NCBI GenBank assembly: GCA_026397595.1
Contig: JAPLUO010000192.1
Location: 1-32,250 of the forward strand
Direction of reading: 5' to 3'
Source: Caldifarciminota bacterium
GTDB taxonomy: Bacteria; Hydrothermota; Tepidihabitantia; Tepidihabitantales; Tepidihabitantaceae
DNA: 32,250 nt
The translations under genes were made by a program, and so were the position numbers. Shown here piece by piece: positions 21,759 to 29,877 of this stretch. Every line of letters begins with the position of its first letter. Position 1 is the first letter of the stretch. The notes below the pieces were generated by a model, which worked only from the letters and a program-made list of their open reading frames with translations, was not told the origin of the DNA and ran no database searches.

Positions 21759-23243
21759 TTACAGCGCTTCGGTCAGGAGCTTGAAGTCGGTCGGCTGGAG
21801 CTGGTAGTCAATCTTCACGTCAATCGCCAGTTCGTAGCGCTTGGCGAATTCGCTCAGGCGGTCGTACCAGTCGGTGGTCAGGAAGTCGGTCAGCGCCGGG
21901 GCCGCGACTATCCGGAGCTTGCGGCCGCGTAGCTTGGGCAGCTTGGAGACTATCGCCCGCTCAATCTTCATGGCAATCTCGGAACGGGACCGGACCCGGC
22001 CTGAGCCTTTGCAGGTCGGGCAGGTCTCCTGCATCGAGTACATCATGCCCGGCCGCGTGCGCTCGCGCGTCATTTCGAGCAGGCCGAACCGGCTCATCTT
22101 CGAGTAGTCGGCCTTGGCCCGGTCGTTCGAGAGCTGGAGTTTGAGCTCGGCTATGACCTTCTCGATGTTCTTCGGGTCTTCCATGTCGATGAAGTCAAGG
22201 ACCAGCAGGCCGGCGAGGTCGCGCAGCCTTATCTGGCGGGCGATTTCCGCGGCGGCTTCGAGGTTGGTGGAGAGAATCAGGCGTTCGGGGTCGTCTTCCT
22301 TGGACGAGCGGCCGGTGTTCACGTCAATCGCGACCATCGCCTCGGTCTGGTCAACGGTGATGAACCCGCCGGACTTGAGCCATATGCGCTTCTGGAAGAT
22401 GCGTTCGAGTTCGGCCTCGACCCCGGTCTGTTCGAGCAGCGGTACTTCGCCGTGGTAGAGTTCGACCTTCTTCTTCAAGTGCGGGGCGATGCGGGTCATG
22501 TAGTCGGTGATTTCCCGATACCGGTCCTCGGAGTCGACAATCATCTTCTCAACGTTCGGGCCCAGCAGGTCACGCACGAGCTTGACCCCGATTTGCGGTT
22601 CCTCGTAGAGTAGGGAAGGAGTCCGGGCGGATTCGGCCTTGCTGCGGACGTCATCCCAGGTCGACTCAAGCGCCCGGTACTCGGTTGCCAGTTCCTCGTT
22701 GCTCGCCTCCCCGGCCGCGGTGCGGAGGATGAGCCCGGCATGGGGCGACTTGAACCGGCGTGCGGCTTCGCGCAACCGGTTGCGGTCGCGTCGTTCGCCG
22801 ATGCGGCGCGAGATGCCGACGCGCTGGGCGTTGGGGAAATAGACCAGGTTTCGGCCGGGGATAGAAACGAACGAGGTCAGGCGCGCGCCCTTCTCGGCAA
22901 ACGCGTCTTTGACAATCTGCACGAGGATGTCCTCGTTGTCGCGCAGGGTGATGGTACGCGGTTCGGGTTTGGCACCCTTGCCTTCGCCCTCGTCGTCGCC
23001 GAGTTCGTCGAACTCAGGGATTTCCACCAGCGGCAGGAAGCCGTTCTTTCTCATGCCGATGTTGACGAACGCCCCGCGCAGGCCTTTGACCACGTTCTCA
23101 ACCCGGCCCTTGTAGATGCGTCCGACCAGGGCCTGGCTTTCGGCCCGCTCGATATAGAACTCGACCAACTGGTCGTTTTCAAGAATCGCGACCCGCGTCT
23201 CCCATTCATTGCCGGTCAGGACAATCTTGGTTTTTACCTTCAT
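21759..23243 (-). CDS. rng: ribonuclease E/G family endoribonuclease
   Basis: 494 residues. The ATG at 23241-23243 overlaps the radical-SAM stop as TGATG, with GGAGG 4 bases before. Cuts single-stranded RNA, in rRNA maturation and mRNA decay. N-terminal S1-like region (VGRIYKGRVENVVKGLRGAFVN, 40-60), then the RNase E/G catalytic domain with metal-binding Asp307 (VAIDVNTG) and Asp350 (LLVLDFIDM), and the zinc-link CPTC (408-411). An acidic insert DDEGEGKG lies inside the S1 part. There is no long C-terminal scaffold, so it is RNase G-like in size. Forms an operon with the radical-SAM gene, a pairing common in many phyla. Confidence 0.94.
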   Translation of the reverse strand: MKVKTKIVLTGNEWETRVAILENDQLVEFYIERAESQALVGRIYKGRVENVVKGLRGAFVNIGMRKNGFLPLVEIPEFDELGDDEGEGKGAKPEPRTITLRDNEDILVQIVKDAFAEKGARLTSFVSIPGRNLVYFPNAQRVGISRRIGERRDRNRLREAARRFKSPHAGLILRTAAGEASNEELATEYRALESTWDDVRSKAESARTPSLLYEEPQIGVKLVRDLLGPNVEKMIVDSEDRYREITDYMTRIAPHLKKKVELYHGEVPLLEQTGVEAELERIFQKRIWLKSGGFITVDQTEAMVAIDVNTGRSSKEDDPERLILSTNLEAAAEIARQIRLRDLAGLLVLDFIDMEDPKNIEKVIAELKLQLSNDRAKADYSKMSRFGLLEMTRERTRPGMMYSMQETCPTCKGSGRVRSRSEIAMKIERAIVSKLPKLRGRKLRIVAAPALTDFLTTDWYDRLSEFAKRYELAIDVKIDYQLQPTDFKLLTEAL

Positions 23244-25735
23244 CAATCCTCCAGCGGTGTCCGGATGCGGCCATTCTGCGCAACCAGACAGTCCCGGCGC
23301 CGTATCGACAGGCACCGGGCTTCACTGTCACTTATCTCAAATATCCCGGCCAGAGCGTCAAAGAGCTTGATGCCGGCTTCAATCCCGAGGTCAAGGACGA
23401 CCGTCCTCGGACTTGGGGACAGTCCCCCTGCGGGGACAGTCCCCTGCAGGTCTTTTACTCCGGTCAGGCCTTTTGCGCGTTCAACCAGGGCGGCGAAGTC
23501 GCCGTTGAACGCCTTGGGCAAAGTCACGTCGTAGCGGGCCAGATTGATAATCCGGCCCAGGGAAGGGTTTTCCCGGGCAATCGGTCGTGCCGCGGTGATG
23601 CGCAGTCCATGGGGCAGAAACGTGCCCAGGTCGCGGACGATGTTGCCGGTGTAGTGGTAGGCGGTGTATACGTCCAGGTATTCGCCGCTTGAGACCAGCC
23701 CGACCGGCAGCGGCGGGCCGAACGACAGCATCGGCTTGGGAGCAAATCCCTTCGTATAGGCAATCGGCAGTTCGCTGCGCCGGAGCGAACGATAGAACGC
23801 GCGGACCCGGTCGAGGTGCGCGGCGAACTGGTACTGCTCCTCGACCGTGTACTTGATGCGGAACCGGGTGCGAAGTTCCTGGAAGCTCTGGAGAGGGCGT
23901 GGCCGGCGTCCGTAGTCCGGCCCGGTCTTTTCCTCTCCGCCACTTCTAGCTTCTAGCATCTGACATCTAGATTCTGATTTCGCCCGCCTGTCTGCGTCCG
24001 TCTGCATGTCCGGGCACGCCCCGCAGTTGGTGCACTCGCCGGTCGCGCAGTCCGGAGTCAGTTCGCCGGCCTTCGCCTTCTCGTATTCCCGGGCAAGGAA
24101 CTCCGGGCTGACCCCGACGTTGATGAAGTCCCAGGGCAGGCGGTCTCCGGGCGTGCGTTCCGCAAGATACGTCTTCGGGTCAACCCCGAGCGCGGCGCAG
24201 CTTTCGAGCCAGAGCGGGAAGCGGAAGAACTCGGTCCATTCCTGGAATACGCCGCCCTCGCGATAGACCTTCTCGATGACCGGCCCCAGCTTCTCGTCCC
24301 CGCGCGCGAGCATGGCCTGGATATACGAGCATTCCGGGTTCTCCCACTTGGCCTTGACGTTCCGGCGCGTTATCGCGGCCCGCACCCGGTCAATCTTCCT
24401 CTGGGTCTCGGCCAAGTCCCCGAACCCGGCCCATTGCAGCGGGGTATGGGGCTTGGGCACGAACGGGCTTAGGTTGAAGCGGACCGGCCGTCCCTTGCAG
24501 AGCCGGCCGACCTCAGTAACGAACCTGCCGATTTCATCAATGTCAGAGTCGGTCTCGCCCGGCAGGCCGACCATGAAGTAGAGTTTCACCCCGTTCCAGC
24601 CGGCGTCGAGCGCGTTGCGCACCGATTCGAGGATGCGCAACTCCGAGATGTTCTTGTTCATGAACCCGCGCAGCTTCTCGGAAGCGGTTTCCGGGGCAAA
24701 GGTCAGGCCTGCCTTCTTTACCTCCTGCAGGCTCAGGGCCAGTTCGCTTGAGAAGTCCTCGCCCCGGGTCGAAGGCAGGGAAATCGAGACCCGGCGTTCC
24801 TTCAGGCGCGAGTTGAGCTTCGTAATCAGGCCGGGCAGGTCCGGGTAGTCAAGCGCCGAGAGCGAAAGCAGCGAAACCTCATCCCAGCCCGAAGCCCGGA
24901 TACCGCGCTCGGCCAGCCGTACGACCGATTCCTGCGGGCGAACCCGCACCGGCCGATTCATCATCCCGGCCTGGCAGAACCGGCAGCCGCGGGTGCAGCC
25001 GCGCGCGACCTCGACGGTCAGGCGGTCGTGGGTAATCTCGCATATCGGCACGACCGGAGGGAACGGGAAATCCTCTTCCTTCAGTTCGGCCATGACGCGA
25101 CGCTTCACAATCGCGTCCTTCGGTGTGAAGCCGGGCACGTACAGGCCTTCGAGCCGGCTCAATTGTGTCAGCAGCGCGTCCCGGTCTTGGCCGTCCCAGC
25201 CCGCGACGACGCCGGTTATCTCTCGTACCGGGTCCTCGCCGTCGCCGATGACGAAGACGTCAATAAAGTCGGCCATAGGCATGGGATTCACCGTGCACGG
25301 CCCGCCGGCGACTATCAGCGGATGAGACTGGTTCCGCCCGTCCCGGCGCAGGGGGATGCGGCAGAGGTCGAGCAGATAGAGGACGTTCGTGTACGAAAGC
25401 TCGCTCTGCAGCGAAATGCCGAGCACGTTGAACTCGGACACGGGCCGCTGCGACTCAAGCGCGTACAGAGGCAGGCCGCGTTCGCTCAGCGCCTTGCCGA
25501 AATCGGGCCACGGCGCGTAGCAGCGCTCGCATGCCGCGTTGTCCAGCCGGTTGATTATCGAATAGAGGATGCGGAGCCCGTAGTTGGACATGCCCAGCTC
25601 ATAGGCCTCGGGCATGGCCAGAACCCAGCTTACCCGGGCCGGGTCAGGGTCACGCAGCAGGGCATTATACTCGCCGCCCGTATAGCGTATCGGCTTGGTG
25701 ACGAGGGGTAGAACCTCGCGGATTCGTTCATCCAT
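23243..25735 (-). CDS. TIGR03960-type radical SAM protein fused to TIGR03936 domain
   Basis: 830 residues. N-terminal half: B12-binding-like region, then a radical SAM core with the cluster motif Cys247-x3-Cys251-x2-Cys254 (CTRGCRFC) and motifs VSISLPSTRGEDF, FAPETASEKLR and KLYFMVGLPGE. C-terminal part (about 605-830) is the 'radical SAM-linked' domain (RIKYTVEEQYQFAAHLD, FAPKPMLSFGPPLPVG). Its substrate is not established; the constant link with RNase E/G suggests RNA modification or processing. Two in-frame repeat-like segments occur: 23943-23981, at the junction of the two domains, and 23411-23446, near the C-terminus. A 695-bp stretch covering its promoter and first 215 codons is duplicated at 26453-27147. 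Confidence 0.93.
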   Translation of the reverse strand: MDERIREVLPLVTKPIRYTGGEYNALLRDPDPARVSWVLAMPEAYELGMSNYGLRILYSIINRLDNAACERCYAPWPDFGKALSERGLPLYALESQRPVSEFNVLGISLQSELSYTNVLYLLDLCRIPLRRDGRNQSHPLIVAGGPCTVNPMPMADFIDVFVIGDGEDPVREITGVVAGWDGQDRDALLTQLSRLEGLYVPGFTPKDAIVKRRVMAELKEEDFPFPPVVPICEITHDRLTVEVARGCTRGCRFCQAGMMNRPVRVRPQESVVRLAERGIRASGWDEVSLLSLSALDYPDLPGLITKLNSRLKERRVSISLPSTRGEDFSSELALSLQEVKKAGLTFAPETASEKLRGFMNKNISELRILESVRNALDAGWNGVKLYFMVGLPGETDSDIDEIGRFVTEVGRLCKGRPVRFNLSPFVPKPHTPLQWAGFGDLAETQRKIDRVRAAITRRNVKAKWENPECSYIQAMLARGDEKLGPVIEKVYREGGVFQEWTEFFRFPLWLESCAALGVDPKTYLAERTPGDRLPWDFINVGVSPEFLAREYEKAKAGELTPDCATGECTNCGACPDMQTDADRRAKSESRCQMLEARSGGEEKTGPDYGRRPRPLQSFQELRTRFRIKYTVEEQYQFAAHLDRVRAFYRSLRRSELPIAYTKGFAPKPMLSFGPPLPVGLVSSGEYLDVYTAYHYTGNIVRDLGTFLPHGLRITAARPIARENPSLGRIINLARYDVTLPKAFNGDFAALVERAKGLTGVKDLQGTVPAGGLSPSPRTVVLDLGIEAGIKLFDALAGIFEISDSEARCLSIRRRDCLVAQNGRIRTPLED
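23411..23446. repeat. GGGGACAGTCCCC repeat inside the radical-SAM gene
   Basis: Two copies of the palindrome GGGGACAGTCCCC separated by a few bases, encoding GTVPAGGLSPS. The sequence looks like an intergenic palindromic repeat carried in frame. Confidence 0.6.
23943..23981. repeat. word tract at the domain junction of the radical-SAM gene
   Basis: Variants of TTCTAGC/ATCTGAC/ATCTAGATTC run together, read in frame as part of KSESRCQMLEARSGG. It sits between the radical SAM half and the linked domain, followed by GTCTGCGTCCGTCTGC, another short word pair. Confidence 0.6.
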
Positions 25736-25751
25736 TCAGTTTTGCTTGTTT

Positions 25752-25779
25752 ATGTTAGCCTGAGACCAAGCGAAGTCAA
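25752..25779 (-). promoter_or_regulatory. promoter of the radical-SAM/rng operon
   Basis: Minus strand TTGACT (25774-25779), 16 bp, TAACAT (25752-25757), 16 bases before the ATG. The same promoter is copied at 27114-27141. Confidence 0.65.
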
Positions 25780-25821
25780 GGAAACAGGGCGCGGACAGGC
25801 AGTCTCAAGCTGCAAGTGGCC

Positions 25822-25860
25822 TGGCAATCAGCAATCGGAAATCGTCAATCGGAAATAGCG
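25822..25860. repeat. word tract (AATCGGAAAT type)
   Basis: Runs of CAATCAGCAATCGGAAATCG variants in the gap between the radical-SAM promoter and the DUF4258 promoter; the same word family recurs at 29287-29319. Confidence 0.6.
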
Positions 25861-25874
25861 TGCGCCCGCGCGCC

Positions 25875-25904
25875 TTGACTGTTTCGCTGGTAGAGGGATA
25901 CTTA
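25875..25904 (+). promoter_or_regulatory. promoter of the DUF4258/DUF2283 pair
   Basis: TTGACT (25875-25880), then TACTTA (25899-25904) after 18 bp, or ATACTT after 17. The ATG follows 5 bases later, again a near-leaderless layout. Confidence 0.5.
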
Positions 25905-25909
25905 GAGTG

Positions 25910-26155
25910 ATGTTGCTCGCCTACACCGTGCACGCAAGGGACATGCTCACTGAGCGCGGAATACCAGAGGACTGGATCGTCCGCGCGGTGGAATCTCCGT
26001 TGCGTACTGAGCACCATGACGACGGCACAACTCACTACTTGAGCAATGTGCCCGAGCGTGGTGGCCGCGTCCTGCGGGTGGTGGTGAACGCGAAGGTCAG
26101 TCCGGCTGTCGTGGTCACGGTCTTCTTCGACCGTCGTATGAGGAGATTATCATGA
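25910..26155 (+). CDS. DUF4258 protein (toxin-like half of a pair)
   Basis: 81 residues from ATG at 25910 (a GTG lies just before). Pattern YTVHARDMLTERGIPEDWIV, then a beta-rich tail with DGTTHYLSNVPERGGRVLRVV and VVVTVFFDRRMRR, typical of DUF4258, a small family with a RelE/BrnT-like look. The gene overlaps the DUF2283 gene as ATGA. Such DUF4258-DUF2283 pairs are common and resemble toxin-antitoxin modules, though activity is unproven. It lies between the two copies of the duplicated radical-SAM head. Confidence 0.85.
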   Translation: MLLAYTVHARDMLTERGIPEDWIVRAVESPLRTEHHDDGTTHYLSNVPERGGRVLRVVVNAKVSPAVVVTVFFDRRMRRLS

Positions 26156-26352
26156 GATTGAAAGTGGACAAAGAGAGTGATGCCCTGTACTTGAGGCTCG
26201 ACGAGACCGCAGTGGTCGAGTCCGAGGAAGTCCAGCCAGGAGTGGTGCTGGACTACGACGCGGCCGGCAACATGGTTGGCGTTGAAATCCTCAACCTGAG
26301 CAAGCGCGTCGCTCCGGAACGCCTCCGCGTCCTGCAACTCGAAACCGTCTAG
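26152..26352 (+). CDS. DUF2283 protein (antitoxin-like half of the pair)
   Basis: 66 residues, start overlapping the DUF4258 stop (ATGA). The sequence begins MRLKVDKESDALYLRLDE and contains EVQPGVVLDYDAAGNMVGVEIL, the DUF2283 signature. It is usually encoded with DUF4258. Full length. Its 3' end is followed by GC-rich inverted sequence and then the 20-bp motif at 26421. Confidence 0.87.
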   Translation: MRLKVDKESDALYLRLDETAVVESEEVQPGVVLDYDAAGNMVGVEILNLSKRVAPERLRVLQLETV

Positions 26353-26420
26353 CTCGCGCCCGCGAGCCGGGTTCGTCTGTCGTAACCCGAGACTCCTGCG
26401 GGAGAGCGGCGACTAATCTT

Positions 26421-26440
26421 TTATTGCGTCCCCGGAATTC
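26421..26440 (+). repeat. 20-bp motif at the radical-SAM duplicate's broken end
   Basis: TTATTGCGTCCCCGGAATTC matches 18 of 20 bases of the motif in opposite orientation at 29175-29194. It lies 12 bp from the point where homology of the duplicated gene stops, so it marks a rearrangement boundary, possibly the end of a lost mobile element. Confidence 0.6.
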
Positions 26441-26452
26441 CGGAATTACGGA

Positions 26453-27097
26453 CATGACCCGACGGCGGACGGTCGCGCCGGCCGGCGTGAAACCGGGCAC
26501 GTACAGGCCTTCGAGCCGGCTCAACTGCGTGAGGAGCGCGCCCCGGTCCTTGCCGTCCCAGCCTGCGACAACGCCGGTTATCTCGCGCACCGGGTCCTCG
26601 CCGTCGCCGATGACGAACACGTCAATGAAGTCGGCCATCGGCATCGGATTGACCGTGCACGGCCCGCCCGCGACCACCAGCGGGTGTGAGTGATTCCGTT
26701 CGACCCTGCGCAACGGGATGCGGCAGAGGTCGAGCAGGTAGAGCACGTTCGTGTACGAAAGCTCGCTCTGCAGCGACACGCCGAGGACGTTGAACTCGGA
26801 CACCGGCCGCTGCGATTCGAGCGCATACAGGGGCAGGCCGCGTTCGCTCAGCGCCTTGCCGAAGTCGGGCCACGGCGCGTAGCAGCGCTCGCAGACCGCG
26901 TTGTCCAGCCGGTTGATTATCGAATAGAGGATGCGTAGCCCGTAATTGGACATGCCCAGCTCATAGGCCTCGGGCGTGGCCAGAACCCAGCTTACCCGGG
27001 CCGGGTCAGGGTCACGCAGCAGGGCATTGTACTCGCCGCCCGTGTAGCGTATCGGCTTGGTGACGAGGGGTAGAACCTCGCGGATTCGTTCATCCAT
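26453..27097 (-). pseudogene. truncated duplicate of the radical-SAM gene head
   Basis: Codons 1-215 of the radical-SAM gene at 23243-25735, colinear without gaps at a constant offset of 1362 bp and with few changes (for example Met41 to Thr). Homology ends at 26453; the frame then reads unrelated sequence to 26291. The fragment stops before Cys247, so the iron-sulfur cluster motif is absent and it cannot be a radical SAM enzyme. Its promoter copy is intact, so it may still be expressed as a B12-binding-like fragment. Confidence 0.88.
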
Positions 27098-27113
27098 TCA
27101 GTTTTGCTTGTTT

Positions 27114-27141
27114 ATGTTAGCCTGAGACCAAGCGAAGTCAA
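27114..27141 (-). promoter_or_regulatory. duplicated radical-SAM promoter
   Basis: Identical TTGACT-16 bp-TAACAT copied with the gene head; homology with the original region extends to 27147. The next 103 bases, up to 27250, show nothing recognisable. Confidence 0.6.
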
Positions 27142-27250
27142 GGAAACTGGGTAGTTGTCAGGCGTCTGGCGAAGCTGCGAAGGGAAACGGACTATGGCTT
27201 GCGGCCTACGGAGCAGTGTCCCGGATTCCCGCGGAATCCTCGGCTATGTA

Positions 27251-29134
27251 CTATCTTAGTAGCGTCAGCTTTCTCGTCAGAATGCCCTGGTCAGTCTCGA
27301 GCCTGCAGAGGTAGATGCCGGCAGGAACTTCTGTGCCTCTCATGTCTGTGCCGGTCCAGCGGAGGCGGTGGGCGCCTTGTCTACACTTTTCGTCAGCCAG
27401 AGTCTTCACCAACTGACCGCCCACGTCGTAGATTTGGAGCGCTACGTGCCCCTCCTTTGAGAGACAATACTCGATGTTCGTCGTAGCATTGCAGGGGTCA
27501 GGATGAGCGGCAAGGGTCGTGGAATCGTACCTCGGGTTGAATTGTGACACCCCACGTTCAATCGAGCCCGGCCCGAATGCGCCGATGGCGAACACCGTGG
27601 CTAGAGCCGTGATCGGGGCCGAGACGGTATTCGCAACCGTATCCACGGCAGTGGCAAGCGGGTGCCAACTGCTGTCGCATGACGCGATTGTGAGTACATT
27701 CTCGGTCAATCCGGCCTCGCGGACTTCTTCGTCGGTGTAGCTGAATGTGATCGTGGCTGAGAACGAATCATCAGGCATATCCGTAGTGATGTCGCAGTAG
27801 TGTGCCAGCGTGGTGCAAGCTTCTACCGGCAGTGCGGAATTGAACCGGTACGCTGAGACATCGCCGCCCGGTCCGGTAGAGAAGTCAACCGTAACGCCCG
27901 TGTTGTCGAACGTCACCGGCTGCGTGTTCCCCGGCTCGATGTGCTTGTGGGATGTTTCATCTGCAGGATAGACCGTCAGGAGCAGGGTCTTTGCTTGCCG
28001 GGGGATGATCGTGACGGGGTAGTCGATCACGGGCGTGTACCCACCGGCAGGATAGACGCGGATCGTGTACGAGCCTGCATCGGCACCCGTCCCGTAGTAC
28101 CTTCCGCTCTGGAGATTGACGCCCCAGCCAAGGAACCAGCCCCAAGGCCATCCCCAGTAGAGGGTCGGATTGGGACGCCACCAGACCCTGGGGAGCCCGG
28201 TAAATGGAATAGTCCCTACCCTGACGCGATTGCCGTTCGGGTCGCGCAAGCCGATTGTCAGCATTCCTTCTGTTAGTCCAGCGACGCTACCTTCGTTCGA
28301 TGGGGGAATCGTGCCCGACAGGAATGGTTTCAGCGCTCTGAACGAGTAGTGACTTGTATCCCGGATATTGGCTATCCCCCCCGTGCCGCTATGAGGGCAC
28401 GGGACGAAACACACAGGAACGCCCAAGTCAGCCAGGCTTGCACTGGGTAGCAGCACAACGCCATCGTGGGGTTTGGTGTAGTTGTCCTCCGCGCCTACGA
28501 CACAGAGTATATCGGTGCCTGTCCCGAGGTCCCAGAGAAAGTCGCTGCCGAACTGCATCTCAATGCCTTGCGTAGCACCGGGCAGCAGGTTAGACCAAAC
28601 GGCGCCGGCCGCGCCGTGACTTGGTGTTCCCAGAGTGACTAGCTTCCTCACCTTGTCCGCGAACTCAAACTCCAGGGGATGAGACACGTAGTACCGGGCT
28701 ATCAGTCCGCCCATGCTGTGGCCTACGATATCAACTCCAACGTCAGCCACGGGCAAGCTTTCACGCTCGCTCCAAGCCTGGAGACTGTCGTCAAGCCGAT
28801 GCGCCAGATTCTCGATCGACACTTGCCAGTCACCGAGCCAGGCAGATGGGTAGGAGAAGTACTTGACTGTACGGCCTTCAGCCTCCAGGAGCGACTTCAG
28901 ATTCGGCGCGGTGGACCCTCCGAATGAAGCGCTGGAACCCATGATGCCGTGGATGAGCACGACGGGGACGGCCTCGCTGGTGTACATGATGACCCGGCAG
29001 CCTACCCCGCTGCCCTCACCAAGGTAGTATGCCAGATGGAGCGAACCGTCAGGTCCTGCTGCAATGCCAGGGGATCCGATGTCAGTGCCGCTGATCCTCC
29101 ACCCCAAGCTGTCTATCACCGCAATTGCTTGCAC
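27251..29134 (-). CDS. exported lipase-like alpha/beta hydrolase, 5' end missing
   Basis: At least 627 residues from an internal GTG; the frame stays open upstream to 29174, where it meets a rearrangement motif, so the true N-terminus and signal peptide are probably lost. Residues 1-50 resemble the last unit of a repeat (GSPGIAAGPDGSLHLAYY). The hydrolase follows: oxyanion strand VPVVLIHGIMGSS (56-68) and nucleophile elbow GHSMGG with Ser140, as in PGAP1/LipA-like lipases. Central part is Gly/Trp/Tyr-rich beta sandwich. The last 85 residues are a FlgD/Por-type sorting domain (NIEYCLSKEGHVALQIYDVG, WTGTDMRG, PAGIYLCRLE, ending RKLTLLR), known as a secretion signal in T9SS-like systems. Without its signal peptide it is probably non-functional. 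Confidence 0.8.
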   Translation of the reverse strand: MQAIAVIDSLGWRISGTDIGSPGIAAGPDGSLHLAYYLGEGSGVGCRVIMYTSEAVPVVLIHGIMGSSASFGGSTAPNLKSLLEAEGRTVKYFSYPSAWLGDWQVSIENLAHRLDDSLQAWSERESLPVADVGVDIVGHSMGGLIARYYVSHPLEFEFADKVRKLVTLGTPSHGAAGAVWSNLLPGATQGIEMQFGSDFLWDLGTGTDILCVVGAEDNYTKPHDGVVLLPSASLADLGVPVCFVPCPHSGTGGIANIRDTSHYSFRALKPFLSGTIPPSNEGSVAGLTEGMLTIGLRDPNGNRVRVGTIPFTGLPRVWWRPNPTLYWGWPWGWFLGWGVNLQSGRYYGTGADAGSYTIRVYPAGGYTPVIDYPVTIIPRQAKTLLLTVYPADETSHKHIEPGNTQPVTFDNTGVTVDFSTGPGGDVSAYRFNSALPVEACTTLAHYCDITTDMPDDSFSATITFSYTDEEVREAGLTENVLTIASCDSSWHPLATAVDTVANTVSAPITALATVFAIGAFGPGSIERGVSQFNPRYDSTTLAAHPDPCNATTNIEYCLSKEGHVALQIYDVGGQLVKTLADEKCRQGAHRLRWTGTDMRGTEVPAGIYLCRLETDQGILTRKLTLLR

Positions 29135-29174
29135 GGCGACCTCTTCCGAACTCCGTCCGATGACCTTAACGGCA

Positions 29175-29194
29175 GAATTCCGGGGACATAATAA
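29175..29194 (-). repeat. 20-bp motif at the lipase's broken 5' end
   Basis: Minus strand TTATTATGTCCCCGGAATTC, 18 of 20 identical to 26421-26440 and in opposite orientation. The lipase reading frame becomes non-native just here. A stretch GATGATGAACCCCAAACCCC beyond it (about 29222-29241) resembles one at 29702-29722, so more of the element may be scattered nearby. Confidence 0.6.
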
Positions 29195-29250
29195 TCAATT
29201 CCATACCCGTCAAGGCCCGGCGGGGTTTGGGGTTCATCATCAGGGAATCG

Positions 29251-29320
29251 GCTGACAGCTTACCGCTCACAGCTAACGGCCAACACATTTCCGATTTCCG
29301 ATTGCCGATTTCCGATTGAC
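29251..29320. repeat. word tract invading the antitoxin gene's 3' end
   Basis: CTGACAGCTTACCGCTCAC and CAGCTAACGG words, then ATTTCCGATTTCCGATTGCC and further copies. The run supplies the last codons (NRKSAIGNRK) of the minus-strand antitoxin. Confidence 0.65.
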
Positions 29321-29515
29321 CTCGGCGTAAGGGACGCTGTCCGCCCGGCCCGCACGGTAGGCCTGCCATCTTGCCCGGGCTTCGTCTGCCCAGACCCGGT
29401 CAATCTCTGGGTCAGGTCGGTCCAGTTCGACCAGGATGCGATCCACGACCGCCAGTTTCTCGGTATCGGGCAGCGCCTTGATCCTCTCGACAACATCCTG
29501 CGCCCGTTTCGTCAT
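29273..29515 (-). CDS. addiction-module antitoxin-like protein, orphan, altered C-terminus
   Basis: 80 residues; ATG at 29513-29515 with AAAGGAG 6 bases upstream. The sequence VVERIKALPDTEKLAVVDRI, then DPEIDRVWADEARARWQAYRAG, is the pattern of the small 'addiction module component' antitoxins (PF09720 type) that neutralise RelE-like toxins. The usual C-terminal helix after VPYAEV is replaced by NRKSAIGNRKCVGR, encoded by a word tract. No RelE gene follows, so the pair is broken. Transcribed from a probable promoter about 100 bp upstream. Confidence 0.75.
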   Translation of the reverse strand: MTKRAQDVVERIKALPDTEKLAVVDRILVELDRPDPEIDRVWADEARARWQAYRAGRADSVPYAEVNRKSAIGNRKCVGR

Positions 29516-29618
29516 GTCATACTCCTTTCGCAGGCATCCTGCTCAATTCCCACCACGGTCGATCCGGCTGCGCTTCCGTGAGGGTTGCGCGGTAGATGGT
29601 CGGTCTAGCCACGACGTA

Positions 29619-29646
29619 GTTCTACCCGAATCAGGCCTCGTGTCAA
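29619..29646 (-). promoter_or_regulatory. antitoxin promoter candidate
   Basis: Minus strand TTGACA (29641-29646), 16 bp, TAGAAC (29619-29624), about 100 bases before the antitoxin ATG. Confidence 0.4.
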
Positions 29647-29726
29647 GCGTGGGACTGTTGGGGACGATGACCATTTTGTCTGCATCCTTCAAGGACGGGC
29701 GGGGTTCGGGGTTCACCATCAGGCGA

Positions 29727-29754
29727 AGCGTACCAATTCGGGCTGGGATGTCAA
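29727..29754 (-). promoter_or_regulatory. orphan promoter candidate
   Basis: Minus strand TTGACA (29749-29754), 16 bp, TACGCT (29727-29732). An ATG follows 7 bases after the -10, but its 58-codon frame looks non-coding. The 29516-29819 gap holds no gene I can support, only these promoters and repeat words. Confidence 0.35.
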
Positions 29755-29780
29755 GCGGACGGGACGAGAGGGCTGGAGCA

Positions 29781-29808
29781 AACAGCATTCAGTAGTCAGC
29801 ATTCAGGG
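29781..29808. repeat. word tract (CATTCAGTAGTCAG type), copy 1
   Basis: AACAGCATTCAGTAGTCAGC then ATTCAGGGG; nearly identical to the copy at 30575-30602, with similar flanks (GAGCAAACAG on one side, GGGG on the other). Confidence 0.7.
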
Positions 29809-29816
29809 GCGGGTTT

Positions 29817-29877
29817 GGCTCACGGCTTTCGAGTGCGGCGGCGGGGCGGCTTCGTTGCCGGTTTGTCGCGGGCAACC
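29817..29877 (-). repeat. 60-bp repeat forming the C-terminal tail, copy 1
   Basis: From the word GGCTCACGGC to TGTCGCGGGCAAC this matches 31448-31507. It encodes the tail PVARDKPATKPPRRRTRKP of the 73-residue protein and supplies its stop region. Confidence 0.65.

Noticed and set aside
26291-26452. The last 53 codons of the radical-SAM duplicate as a genuine protein tail
   Set aside because: They are out of homology with the parent, run through the 20-bp motif and lie antisense to the end of the DUF2283 gene; run-through sequence.
29543-29719. 58-codon frame starting 7 bases after a -10 box (MVNPEPRPSLKDAD...)
   Set aside because: Composition is Pro/Ser/Arg-rich, the antitoxin promoter lies inside it, and similar words recur at 29222-29241; probably repeat sequence read by chance.
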